A stretch of DNA of 43,469 nt from Clostridiales bacterium DTU089 (lineage in GTDB: Bacteria > Bacillota > Clostridia > Oscillospirales > Acutalibacteraceae). Positions 24,571 through 33,005 of this stretch are shown in pieces. Position 1 is the stretch's first letter. Every line of letters starts with the position of its first letter. The notes below the pieces were generated by a model. That model saw only the letters and a list, made by a program, of their open reading frames with translations. It did not search any database and had not been told where the DNA came from. The stretch is taken from assembly GCA_001513045.1 (NCBI GenBank), contig LFSB01000031.1, forward strand, positions 1 to 43,469, in the 5' to 3' direction. The translations under genes and the position numbers were made by a program.

Positions 24571-25986
24571 TTATTTCACTTCAGACGCTTCTGCGGGTGT
24601 ATCTACACGGAAGCCCTTCTTCTTGAGCTTGAGTATCGGGATAAGTATAAACACGGCAATAACGGCGGCGGCAAGGAACATTGCTGAGCCGGGCGCGTCC
24701 TGCTGAACACCGTAATCGTTGATGTAGGGCACGGAGGAATATTTGCAAACGATATTTCCGATAGCCGGACCTACGCACATGGGAATGAGAACAAAGAATA
24801 TCATTCTTACGCCCTGGAAAAGCCCCGCCTTGTCGGGCGGCGTAAAGTCACGCACGGCGGCGTTGAGCATAATCATAAGAAGTCCGTAGCCGGCGAGAGC
24901 GGGAAGCGCAAAAATCGCAAAGGAAATCAATGATTTTGCGAAGCTTGCAAGTACAAGTCCGATGATAAAAAGCACAATGGAAATCATAATGAATCTTTCC
25001 TTGCCGAGCTTGTCGATAAGCTTTCCCATGAAGATTATAAGGGCAACCACCGCTATGAGAGCAATCGCGGCTGCCGCAATGAGCAGCGGAGAAAGCGTGA
25101 ATGCGGGCTCGGCACCTTCGGCGGCAGGCTCGGCGGCGGGGAAGCCGTTTGAAATGTAGATGAATATGTAGGGGAAGAACGCCTGTACGGAGGTTGAAAA
25201 CACTCCTACGGAGGCGAGTGCCAGATACAGACGGCTGTTTTCCTTTATTACAGAGGGTCTGAAGCCGTATATCAGCTCCTTGAGATATGGCGCTTCCTTG
25301 CGCACTCCGTCTCCGGAATCCTTAAGCGAGAATAAGCCTATAATTCCGCACACGGTGACAACTACGCCGAGAATCTTGAAGAAGCCCGAATAGCCGATGC
25401 TGTCATTCTTAATGAGTCCCGAAAGGGCAAGCACTATGCCTGTTGCCGCAATCGGCAGAATCGCCAACACGCTCTCGGCGGTGGCTCTGTTTTTAGTGGT
25501 TGTTACGTCTGTTACCCATGCGTTAAAGGCGGCGTCGTTGCTTGTTGAGCCCATAAAGGTCATCACGCAATCGAGAATGATTACAATTGCAACAGTTGTT
25601 GAAAGAATTGCAATTTCGTCGGAAAGTCCGAACAGACGGGCGGTTTCGTCCTTGGTAATGAAGCCGAACGCAGCGGTAACAATGCCCCACAGGCAGTAGC
25701 CTCCGCAGATAAATATCTTGCGTCTGCCGAGCTTGTCGCTGAACGCACCGATTAAAAACGTTGTGATTACTGCGGTCGCCGCGCTTGCCGCAACCATGAT
25801 GCTTATGGCATTCATGACGCCTATTGAGCCGTCAACCGCGGCTTGTGACGCTCCGTTATAGACCGAGTTGTAAAGGAAGGTGTTGAAATACATGTTCTCC
25901 ACGTTCCATGCAATTTGACCCATAAGCCCGAAAATAATCATGTTAAACCACATTTTAAATCCAAGCTTGTTATCTGATTTTAACAT
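24571..25986 (-). CDS. MFS sugar transporter
   Basis: A 471-residue major-facilitator protein with twelve hydrophobic segments. The MFS loop motif is GAFSDKLGRRKIFICGG (short form DKLGRRK) between helices 2 and 3, with GKLIDKLGKERFI at the equivalent loop of the second half. The start KMWFNMIIFGLMGQIAWNVEN resembles SLC45-like sugar transporters of clostridia. It forms a two-gene unit with the GH123-like enzyme and probably imports its substrate. It has its own strong promoter. Confidence 0.88.
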   Translation of the reverse strand: MLKSDNKLGFKMWFNMIIFGLMGQIAWNVENMYFNTFLYNSVYNGASQAAVDGSIGVMNAISIMVAASAATAVITTFLIGAFSDKLGRRKIFICGGYCLWGIVTAAFGFITKDETARLFGLSDEIAILSTTVAIVIILDCVMTFMGSTSNDAAFNAWVTDVTTTKNRATAESVLAILPIAATGIVLALSGLIKNDSIGYSGFFKILGVVVTVCGIIGLFSLKDSGDGVRKEAPYLKELIYGFRPSVIKENSRLYLALASVGVFSTSVQAFFPYIFIYISNGFPAAEPAAEGAEPAFTLSPLLIAAAAIALIAVVALIIFMGKLIDKLGKERFIMISIVLFIIGLVLASFAKSLISFAIFALPALAGYGLLMIMLNAAVRDFTPPDKAGLFQGVRMIFFVLIPMCVGPAIGNIVCKYSSVPYINDYGVQQDAPGSAMFLAAAVIAVFILIPILKLKKKGFRVDTPAEASEVK

Positions 25987-26013
25987 TGACAGCCCCCCTA
26001 AAATAATAAACCA

Positions 26014-26042
26014 ATTATAAGCAAAAAGCCCGTGAAAGTCAA
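26014..26042 (-). promoter_or_regulatory. Promoter of the MFS-GH123-like unit
   Basis: Minus strand TTGACT (26037-26042), 17-base spacer, TATAAT (26014-26019), about 28 bases before the start codon. No operator repeat is evident. Confidence 0.75.
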
Positions 26043-26059
26043 TGTGGAAAAAGAGGCGC

Positions 26060-27218
26060 TTATTTCCTGCGTATCCGTTTCTCCGCTTCCTTGCGTTCCT
26101 TATCCGCCTTGCGCTCCTGAGCTATGCGCAGAGCCTCCGCGCGTTCTGCGTCGTGGCGCAGGTTGCGGCGCTCAACCACATCCTCATAATCTGAGGTTAT
26201 CGAATCGAGATTTGCATACCCTTCGGCAAGGTCGAGTATTCTTTTAGCCGCGAGATACGGACCGGCAACGGTTCCGTAAAGGTTCTTCTGCTTGTTTGCC
26301 GCCTTCATGGCCTTGCGTCGGATTTTTGCAAGCTGCTTGGTGTCATCCGGCAGATTATAGGCATCCTCAAATATCTGTTGGTCGAATTCCACTACGCCGT
26401 CGGGATAATGCTTTGCGGCGAGCTTTTCCGATTTTGCGAGAGCGCGGGCGTTGCGGATGTCCTGCTTGCGCCACTGCTTTTCCTCTTTGATATGTGTCTG
26501 GGGAAGGGTATATGCAAGCGACATAGCCGTCTCGCTGCATTCATAGAAGTGCTGAGGGCCTCCCGAAACGATAAGATTTGCCAGCTCAAGCTGCTTTTTC
26601 CCGAAATCGTCCTTAAAGCGGTTTATTTCATGCATTACAAAGTCGGCTATCTCGATTTCCTCATTGTAGCTTTTGGCATCATCTATCTCTTTTTTGGCAG
26701 CCGTTATTGCCGCGTGACGCGCCGCCTGCTCCTCCTTCATTGAGGAGGGCAGCAGCTTGGCGGACTTCAAGGCACTTTTGTCGGGCATTTCAAGCTTTTC
26801 TTTTCCGAAGTATTTCTCCGCCTTGAGCAGAGCCTCGCAGCCCTCTATGTATGCGGAGTCCTCGCCCATTTGCGCCTTTCTGTCCTCAACGATTGTACGT
26901 ATGCGGATAACTCTTATCATGGATTTTTGTCCGGTTTCGCTTATGTCATAGGCAAACCACGGAAGAACATCTATGGCGGCACCGATTACGGATACCATAA
27001 TAAGGGTGTCAAGCAGCGAATACAGCACGCAGTTCGGGTTTTTTGTCTGCTGCGAGAGCGGAAGGTTTTCATCATAGTTTGAATATATACAGCGCCATCC
27101 AGCCCACTGAAAGCATCACAATCTCGCGGTAAGATACATACTCACCCGGACGAGGTTGATTCCAATAGAGTCTCGCTTCCTCATAACCGTCTTTAATCTT
27201 TGCTATTGCCTCTGCCAT
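26060..27218 (-). pseudogene. Internally deleted GPH-family transporter (both ends kept, core lost)
   Basis: From ATG 27218, after GGAGGGG, a frame of 48 codons reads LYWNQPRPGEYVSYREIV, the usual N-terminus of a clostridial GPH/MFS symporter, then stops at 27072. A second frame, shifted by one base, runs from about 27080 to 26060. It begins as the last transmembrane helix of such a transporter (TLIMVSVIGAAIDVLPWFAYD, partial, then RVIRIRTIVED) and continues as a 260-residue charged, helical cytoplasmic tail ending in a Lys/Arg/Glu-rich region. Some ten helices (about 1.2 kb) are missing between them. GTG 27028 is the first start in the second frame but has no ribosome site. An assembly collapse is possible instead of a true deletion. 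Confidence 0.75.
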
Positions 27219-27219
27219 A

Positions 27220-28251
27220 TTACCCCTCCGTTTTCAGATATTTCATGAATTGCTGCCAGTCGTATCTGCTCAGATAGTGTGTGCCCGGTCTCAGATGATA
27301 CCCCTCACATCCGCCGAGACCCTTTGTGCCGAGAAGCTCCCAAACCTGAGATGCGAGAACGCACGACGCATATTCCGCGCTCGGGTCCGCCCATGTGTCC
27401 TCCTCGGCGGAGGATACATATACCCTTCTCGGAGCAATGAGAGCAAGAAGAAAATGCTGGTCAAAGGGCATCGCCCCCTCGTTACCGGCATAATCCGCGT
27501 AGCGCGGACAGAACCAGAACGGAAAGCTTTTCACGATGTCCTTCACGCGTTCACCCTGCTTGCCTCTTTCGAGGGCCGCTCCCGCGCAGCCCGAATTGTT
27601 TGAAACGGCACAGCTGAAGCGTTCATCCGAGGCGGCGGCGAGAAGTGCGGTTTTTCCGAGCCTTGAGTGACCGATAACCGCAACATTCCGGATATCACAC
27701 ACTCCGTCGGAAATTACGAAATCCATGACTCTGCTTGCCGCCCACGCCCAGATTGAAAGCTTTCCCGGAGCGTTGACACTGCGCTTTGCGGAATCAAAAA
27801 ACATGCCGGCGGCGCCGGACGAAAAATCGCCGTTGTCGCAGGAGACATCCTTATAGCAAAAGGAATATACCGCAAAGCCGTTGTCGATTATCTCCTCCGC
27901 CGGGAAATACTCATCGGGGATGTTGTCCCTGAAGTTAATAAAGACAAAAGCTTTCGGGTTATTTATATTTTTCGGCATGAGCCTGTATACGGGAAATGAA
28001 AAGTCTTTTTTGCCGACAGAAACACAAAGCAAATGCTTTTCAAGCGAAGCCTTATCGGCGCAAAAGCTGTCGCGCCGCTCAAGAAGCTCGCTTGTAAACG
28101 TGTCCGGCGGCGGAGGAAACACTCCGTATTCGTTTTGCTGAAGTATTTCAAGTATTTCCTGTCTCCGGTCGCGCCAGTCGGAGGCGGTTTTGACCTTGCG
28201 TCCGTCGCAGAAGGTCATAACGTCCGGGACATTTTCATACAAAGGCTTCAT
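27220..28251 (-). CDS. Alpha/beta hydrolase, glucuronoyl-esterase (CE15)-like
   Basis: The 343-residue protein has the CE15-type nucleophile elbow GHSRLGKTALLAAA and, further on, GNEGAMPFDQHFLLALIAPR, followed by a Glu/Asp-rich line SSAEEDTWADP. A likely catalytic His is in GTHYLSRYDW near the end. CE15 enzymes split esters between glucuronic acid of xylan and lignin alcohols; the wider family has many untested members, so the substrate is uncertain. No signal peptide. ATG 28251 follows GGGAGG by 10 bases; TTG 28257 is an alternative. It stops 1 base before the start of the broken transporter, so they were one operon. Confidence 0.8.
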   Translation of the reverse strand: MKPLYENVPDVMTFCDGRKVKTASDWRDRRQEILEILQQNEYGVFPPPPDTFTSELLERRDSFCADKASLEKHLLCVSVGKKDFSFPVYRLMPKNINNPKAFVFINFRDNIPDEYFPAEEIIDNGFAVYSFCYKDVSCDNGDFSSGAAGMFFDSAKRSVNAPGKLSIWAWAASRVMDFVISDGVCDIRNVAVIGHSRLGKTALLAAASDERFSCAVSNNSGCAGAALERGKQGERVKDIVKSFPFWFCPRYADYAGNEGAMPFDQHFLLALIAPRRVYVSSAEEDTWADPSAEYASCVLASQVWELLGTKGLGGCEGYHLRPGTHYLSRYDWQQFMKYLKTEG

Positions 28252-28363
28252 TCTCAAAGCGCCTCCCTTGAAGTGACGTGAGCTGTCAGGGTCACCCGTA
28301 TATGCCCGAAATGCGGCGTTTTCCGCACTTCATCGCCTTCCTTTGGGGCGGTACATTGGCCGT

Positions 28364-28409
28364 AAAAAGCAAAACGAGCCGAACGCGCAATTCAAGCACG
28401 CTCAGCCCG
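28364..28409 (-). terminator. Terminator of the GPH transporter gene
   Basis: On the minus strand a 14-bp stem CGGGCTGAGCGTGC / GCGCGTTCGGCTCG (four G-T pairs) with loop TTGAATT, followed by TTTTGCTTTTT. Confidence 0.8.
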
Positions 28410-28416
28410 TTATTCA

Positions 28417-30039
28417 TCAAACGTTTTCTTTTTCCACGGCATTTCCGAACTCGTCGAAGCCGTTCTCGCGGCGCCGCCGGTCAATTTCCGATTTTATATC
28501 ATCGTATTTCGTGCCGTACAGCCAGTATTTTTTCTTGTATATCGCATATCCCGCAAGGCACATCGGAATGGGAATGAGGAACATGAACGCTCTGAGCACT
28601 GTAAGGCTCTCAGAGGATATAAGGTTTTCGTTTACAAACTCGGATTTTGAGGCAAGGTCGGGGTTCTCGCTCACAAGCGCCCAGACCTCCTCGTTGTTTA
28701 TGAGATATTTGCCGGAGCTGTCGGTAAAGACGTTGACGGATTTTACATACGCTCCGTTGGCATCGGTGATGGGAAGCTCGGACACGGTGGGAAGCTGTGC
28801 CGCGGATATGCCCATTCCGAGGATGAGCATTGCAAGCGCGCCCGCAAATTTTGAAATAAGCGTCTGAACGCTGAAGATGACGCTGTCGCCGCGCTTGCCG
28901 GTTTTGAACTCGCCGTAGTCAACAACGTCGGCAATCATAACCGTGCTGCCTATCTGATTCATTCCGCTTGCAAGCATGAGGAAGGCACCCGAAAGCGCAA
29001 TCGCAATTGCGTTTATAACATAGTTGCCCGGCTTGAGGAAGAAAAAGATAAAGAACATCAGCACATAGCTGATTATGCAGCCGACAAAGGTGAAGGCGTA
29101 AATCTTTTCACGCGGGATTTTCTTGGTTATCTGATTGTAGAAGAACATCGCAATGCCCTGGCCGGTGCAGGCGATTACCCAGAACAGCGTGTAGCTGTAC
29201 TCCGAGCGAACGAGGTTTGCGCCGTCCTCATAGCAGTAAACATAGATGTAAAGTATCTGCGAAAGAGCTATTGTCGTGCCCGTAAGGAAGAACACGAGGT
29301 GAAGCGCGTATGCGCGAAGCTGGTCGTTCTGCTTGAACATGTCGATTATATGCTTGAGTCCCACATTTTCATGGGGCACGGCATACTTTTCGCGGTTTCC
29401 TATAACGGTGAACAGAATAAACGTTATCATGATAAGTCCGGCAACAACACCGAGAATCATATAAGCCTTTGACATACCTCTGTCCGAGAAGTTCGGGAAG
29501 ATAACAGAGGTTCCCACCATTCCCACAAGGAAGCCGCCGAAGCCGCCGACAAGCTTTGCCATGGAGCTTGCCTTGTTGCGCTCCTCGGTGCTGTTGGCGA
29601 TTGTGGGCAGCATGCTCCAGAACGGAACATCCATGACGGTAAACGACATTCCCCAAATGACATACATAAATATGTAATAAGCATATTTTGCAATTTCTCC
29701 GGTAGCTGCCGGAAGAGATGTGAACATGAGCACGAGCGATATTGCGTTGACCACTGCTCCGCCGAACATCCACGGACGGTAGCGTCCGAAGCGGCTCTTT
29801 TTGCTGTTGTTTACGAGAGTTGCAAGCATCGGGTCGTTTACAGCGTCCCACACCTTCGCAAGCACAAACGCGATGGTCATCGGCACGGGGTTAAGCCCCT
29901 GATAGATGCACAGATAAACAAGGAAAAACGCGTTTACGCAGTTGTTGCTGAACTCGCGGCCGAGAGAGCCGAGCGAATATGTTGCCGTTTCAAGCACGGT
30001 CAGCGGACGGTTCAGCTTGTTTGTTTTGCCCTTACCCAT
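28417..30039 (-). CDS. GPH-family sugar:cation symporter
   Basis: A 540-residue MFS protein of the glycoside-pentoside-hexuronide group (MelB-like). It has N-terminal ETATYSLGSLGREFSNN, the hallmark KVWDAVNDPMLATLV with the cation-site Asp residues, SRFGRYRPWM, and DVPFWSMLPTI. About twelve membrane helices. A 60-residue insertion before the last helix (near 435-490) looks extracytoplasmic. It imports sugars or glycosides with Na+ or H+. It has its own promoter and terminator, and is the intact counterpart of the gutted transporter at 26060-27218. Confidence 0.9.
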   Translation of the reverse strand: MGKGKTNKLNRPLTVLETATYSLGSLGREFSNNCVNAFFLVYLCIYQGLNPVPMTIAFVLAKVWDAVNDPMLATLVNNSKKSRFGRYRPWMFGGAVVNAISLVLMFTSLPAATGEIAKYAYYIFMYVIWGMSFTVMDVPFWSMLPTIANSTEERNKASSMAKLVGGFGGFLVGMVGTSVIFPNFSDRGMSKAYMILGVVAGLIMITFILFTVIGNREKYAVPHENVGLKHIIDMFKQNDQLRAYALHLVFFLTGTTIALSQILYIYVYCYEDGANLVRSEYSYTLFWVIACTGQGIAMFFYNQITKKIPREKIYAFTFVGCIISYVLMFFIFFFLKPGNYVINAIAIALSGAFLMLASGMNQIGSTVMIADVVDYGEFKTGKRGDSVIFSVQTLISKFAGALAMLILGMGISAAQLPTVSELPITDANGAYVKSVNVFTDSSGKYLINNEEVWALVSENPDLASKSEFVNENLISSESLTVLRAFMFLIPIPMCLAGYAIYKKKYWLYGTKYDDIKSEIDRRRRENGFDEFGNAVEKENV

Positions 30040-30096
30040 ATTTTCTCCTCCGAAATGTCAGATTGCGGCAATGTCAAACGCCGCACAACAAACTTT

Positions 30097-30125
30097 ATTG
30101 TAGCATACTTTTGATGGTTTTCCAA
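30097..30125 (-). promoter_or_regulatory. Promoter of the GPH transporter gene
   Basis: Minus strand TTGGAA (30120-30125), 17-base spacer, TACAAT (30097-30102). Confidence 0.6.
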
Positions 30126-30137
30126 CACCTTTTTAAG

Positions 30138-30160
30138 GAAAAAGTGAACTTTTATTCACG
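30138..30160 (-). terminator. Probable terminator after the metallophosphoesterase gene
   Basis: Minus strand GTGAA / TTCAC hairpin followed by TTTTTCC, overlapping the stop codon region. The stem is only 5 bp. Confidence 0.4.
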
Positions 30161-31507
30161 AGTCAGCTTCAGCGTTGCGGTATAGTCGTCAAGCCCGTAA
30201 TTTCCGGCAGACTCCTTTATCAGCATAAACAAATCCGCCTGATTTCCGCACACATCCCGGACCTTGATTTTTTTCAGTATCGGGTTTAATCTGCGCAGTA
30301 CCGCAATAAGTGCGTCGCCTCGCGCAGTACCCTCGTTATAGGTCTGATTTCCCACAAAGACGCCGCGAACCATCTCTGTTATATAGTCCTTGAGCGGAAG
30401 CTTTTTAATGGTCGGGTCACATTTGACGCACAGCATACGGCAAAAGCTGCCCACGCTCATGGAGTCAACGCGCTTGCCGACAAACTTCAGCAAAGGGAAA
30501 AGTTTTTTCTTGTCGCCCGCGTGGAATTTTGAAAGCATTCGTCCCGGGTCGTTTTTCATATCCGAGAGTATGTTCAGTATCATGCTGTCAAAAAGGTCAC
30601 TGAGATATTTTTCACAGCTTCTGCCCGAGGTCTCCCATTCAAACGCAGGAATGGGAATGCTGTTGATTTCAACCGTGTTTCTGTCCGTTACGCTCACAAG
30701 CCTCATATATGCCGGGCACGCTATAACCGCGCCTGTGCATACATCATAAAACCGGTTGCCGGCGGGAGTTATTTTCTCATTGATGCTCTGGTTGTGCATG
30801 TGTCCGGTGAATGAGAGATGCACGCCCTCATCGGCAAGCATAGTTGTGACCTCGTCATAATTTCTCTGAACGGCATCCCCGACAAGCGAAAACAGCGGTT
30901 GCCCGGGCAGCAGCGGATAGTGGTTCATCGCTATCATTGTCTGTCCGTCCTCGCGAGCCGCACGCGCCTGACATTTTATCCATTCGAGCTGCTCCTCATC
31001 GTAGGCACGCGGGTTGTGCAAATCGTTGTTGAGCGCAAGAAGACGCACTCCCTCGCCGAGCTGTGCAACATACGAAAGATGTTTTTCGTCAACCGCTATC
31101 GCCTCGGAGAAGCCGAAGTCGTAATACATATTAAAAAGCTCCTCGCGCGCGGTGCCCTCCGGAGAAAGCCTGCCGGATTCGTCAAACGCGAAGGGCTTGT
31201 CGTTGAAGTCGTGGGCGGCGGTTATGACAAACACCCTCTTGCCGCTGTTTTTCAAGCTCTTTAACAGCTCTATAAACGCAAGATGGCTCTGCTTTTCGCC
31301 GTTAAAGCTCAAATCTCCGGCGATAAGCACGATGTCCGCGGCATCCGCCTTTTCAAGATATGAAAAAACGGCGTTGTTTATCGCCTCGGTCTCGGCAAAG
31401 CATTTTTGCTCATATCGCATGAAGTCGTCATATCCGGCTCCGCGTGCGCCCAGCGAATTTTTGAAAAAGTGGGTGTCGGTGATAACAAAAAACTTCAACG
31501 GTGTCAT
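30152..31507 (-). CDS. Calcineurin-type metallophosphoesterase
   Basis: The 451-residue protein has the dimetal phosphoesterase blocks in order: FVITDTHFF, IAGDLSFNGEK, TAAHDF, AMNHYPLL and FTGHMHNQ. The third block is normally GNH(D/E); here it is AAHD, so the usual Asn ligand or catalytic His neighbour is changed. The C-terminal 180 residues are helical and unassigned. No signal peptide. Substrate cannot be told. ATG 31507 follows GGAGG; the in-frame extension to 31564 overlaps rsmA. It lies 25 bases after rsmA on the same strand. Confidence 0.88.
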   Translation of the reverse strand: MTPLKFFVITDTHFFKNSLGARGAGYDDFMRYEQKCFAETEAINNAVFSYLEKADAADIVLIAGDLSFNGEKQSHLAFIELLKSLKNSGKRVFVITAAHDFNDKPFAFDESGRLSPEGTAREELFNMYYDFGFSEAIAVDEKHLSYVAQLGEGVRLLALNNDLHNPRAYDEEQLEWIKCQARAAREDGQTMIAMNHYPLLPGQPLFSLVGDAVQRNYDEVTTMLADEGVHLSFTGHMHNQSINEKITPAGNRFYDVCTGAVIACPAYMRLVSVTDRNTVEINSIPIPAFEWETSGRSCEKYLSDLFDSMILNILSDMKNDPGRMLSKFHAGDKKKLFPLLKFVGKRVDSMSVGSFCRMLCVKCDPTIKKLPLKDYITEMVRGVFVGNQTYNEGTARGDALIAVLRRLNPILKKIKVRDVCGNQADLFMLIKESAGNYGLDDYTATLKLTRE

Positions 31508-31532
31508 GTCAATCCTCCTATACTCCGGAATT

Positions 31533-32387
31533 CTATCCGTTAAGCGCCTCAAACAACGCAGCAAGCTGATTCATGGTAAGCTTTTCCGCACGGATATCCT
31601 CTGCAACACCGATTTTCAGCAACGCATCGGTTACGGCATCCTTTGATATGCCGAGTCCCGCGCTTACGGAGTTGCGGGCTGTCTTTCTGCGCTGTAAAAA
31701 CGCGGCGCGCACCATTTTGAAAAACGCAGACTCGTCACCGACGGCTATCGGCGGGGCTTTTCGTATTTTCAGCTGTATTACCTCGCTGTCAACATTCGGC
31801 GCGGGCAAAAACGCCGTGCGCGGAACAAAGAAAAGCTCGCTTGCCTCGGAGTAGTAATTTACCGCAACCGTTACGGCTCCGGATTCACGGGAGCCGACCT
31901 CGGCACACAGGCGCTCGGCGGCTTCCTTCTGAACCATCACCGTTACATTTTTGAGCGGCAGACGGCTTTCAAGCAGCTGCATTATAACAACTGAGGTGAT
32001 GTAATACGGAAGGTTTGCGCATACGCAGACATCCATTCCGGCAAACTCCTCCTCAATGAGAGCGGAGAGGTCTGTTTTCAGCACGTCGGCGTTGATGATT
32101 TTAACATTGTCGTGCTCGGAAAGCGTCTCGGAAAGCACGGGAAGCAGCCTTCTGTCAAGCTCGAAGGCCACAACCTTTCCGGCGCGCTTGGCAAGCTCAT
32201 TTGTGAGCACGCCCACACCGGCGCCTATCTCTATTACGCCCGAGCTTTTGTCAACTCCGCAGCAGTCCGCCATTTCCGGGCAGACCTCGCCGTCAATCAG
32301 AAAGTTTTGGCCGAGTGATTTTGAAAAAGTGAAGCCGTGTCTTGAGAGCAGAGCCCTGAGAGTTTCAAAGTCGTGAAGATTGTTCAT
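31533..32387 (-). CDS. rsmA: 16S rRNA (adenine1518/1519-N6)-dimethyltransferase
   Basis: RsmA (KsgA) dimethylates two adenines in the 3' hairpin of 16S rRNA late in 30S assembly. The 284-residue protein has SKSLGQNFLID, the SAM-binding VIEIGAGVGVLT, and the catalytic NLPYYI. The C-terminal domain has FLQRRKTARNSV. Length and motif order are standard. It is divergent from the dCMP deaminase gene. Confidence 0.96.
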   Translation of the reverse strand: MNNLHDFETLRALLSRHGFTFSKSLGQNFLIDGEVCPEMADCCGVDKSSGVIEIGAGVGVLTNELAKRAGKVVAFELDRRLLPVLSETLSEHDNVKIINADVLKTDLSALIEEEFAGMDVCVCANLPYYITSVVIMQLLESRLPLKNVTVMVQKEAAERLCAEVGSRESGAVTVAVNYYSEASELFFVPRTAFLPAPNVDSEVIQLKIRKAPPIAVGDESAFFKMVRAAFLQRRKTARNSVSAGLGISKDAVTDALLKIGVAEDIRAEKLTMNQLAALFEALNG

Positions 32388-32416
32388 TAAGTCCTCCGAA
32401 AATTTAGTAAAAACCG

Positions 32417-32445
32417 TTGCAATATGGATAAAAATAGTCTATGAT
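32417..32445 (+). promoter_or_regulatory. Promoter of the dCMP deaminase gene
   Basis: TTGCAA (32417-32422), 17-base spacer, TATGAT (32440-32445). Confidence 0.6.
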
Positions 32446-32474
32446 TTAAATGTATAAATTTAATATAGGGGGAT

Positions 32475-32954
32475 ATGCAAAAAATGGAAAGACGGGACAA
32501 GCATAACTACTATCTTGACATCGCACAGACTGTTTTGGAAAGAGGCACCTGCCTGAGAAGGAATTACGGCGCGATAATCGTGAAGAACGACAGAATCATT
32601 TCCACAGGCTATGCCGGAGCGCCCCGCGGCAGAAAAAACTGTATCGACATGCAGTGCTGCCTGCGCGAGAGCAAGCAGATTCCCCACGGAGAAAGATATG
32701 AGCTTTGCCGCTCGGTTCATGCGGAGGCAAACTGCATAATCAACGCCTCGCGTAACGAGATGATAGGCGGAACACTCTACCTTGTAGGCGTCGATGCCAA
32801 GAGCGGAGAGCTTATACATGATGCGAATTCCTGCGCGATGTGCCGCAGACTCATAATAAATGCCGGAATTGACCGGGTGGTCGTTCGCAACACGGAAACG
32901 GATTATACGGAGATAATTGTCCGTGACTGGGTTTTCAACGACGATACCCTTTAA
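32475..32954 (+). CDS. Deoxycytidylate (dCMP) deaminase / ComEB-like
   Basis: A 159-residue cytidine-deaminase-fold protein. The zinc site is VHAEANCI (His and catalytic Glu) plus CAMCRR near the end, and the N-terminal region GAIIVKNDRIISTGYAGAPRG is typical of dCMP deaminases. It makes dUMP for thymidylate synthesis. ATG 32475 follows GGGGG closely; ATG 32484 is possible. A weak hairpin follows and GH78 begins 51 bases on, so read-through into the glycan operon cannot be excluded. Confidence 0.9.
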   Translation: MQKMERRDKHNYYLDIAQTVLERGTCLRRNYGAIIVKNDRIISTGYAGAPRGRKNCIDMQCCLRESKQIPHGERYELCRSVHAEANCIINASRNEMIGGTLYLVGVDAKSGELIHDANSCAMCRRLIINAGIDRVVVRNTETDYTEIIVRDWVFNDDTL

Positions 32955-33005
32955 TTATAGCCTTCGGGGCTGTTTTGTCAATAAAAAACAACTAAGGAGA
33001 ACAAT

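Noticed and set aside
27072..27218. Independent 48-residue small protein
   Set aside because: Its sequence matches the N-terminus of GPH transporters and the matching C-terminus lies just downstream in another frame, so it is a remnant.
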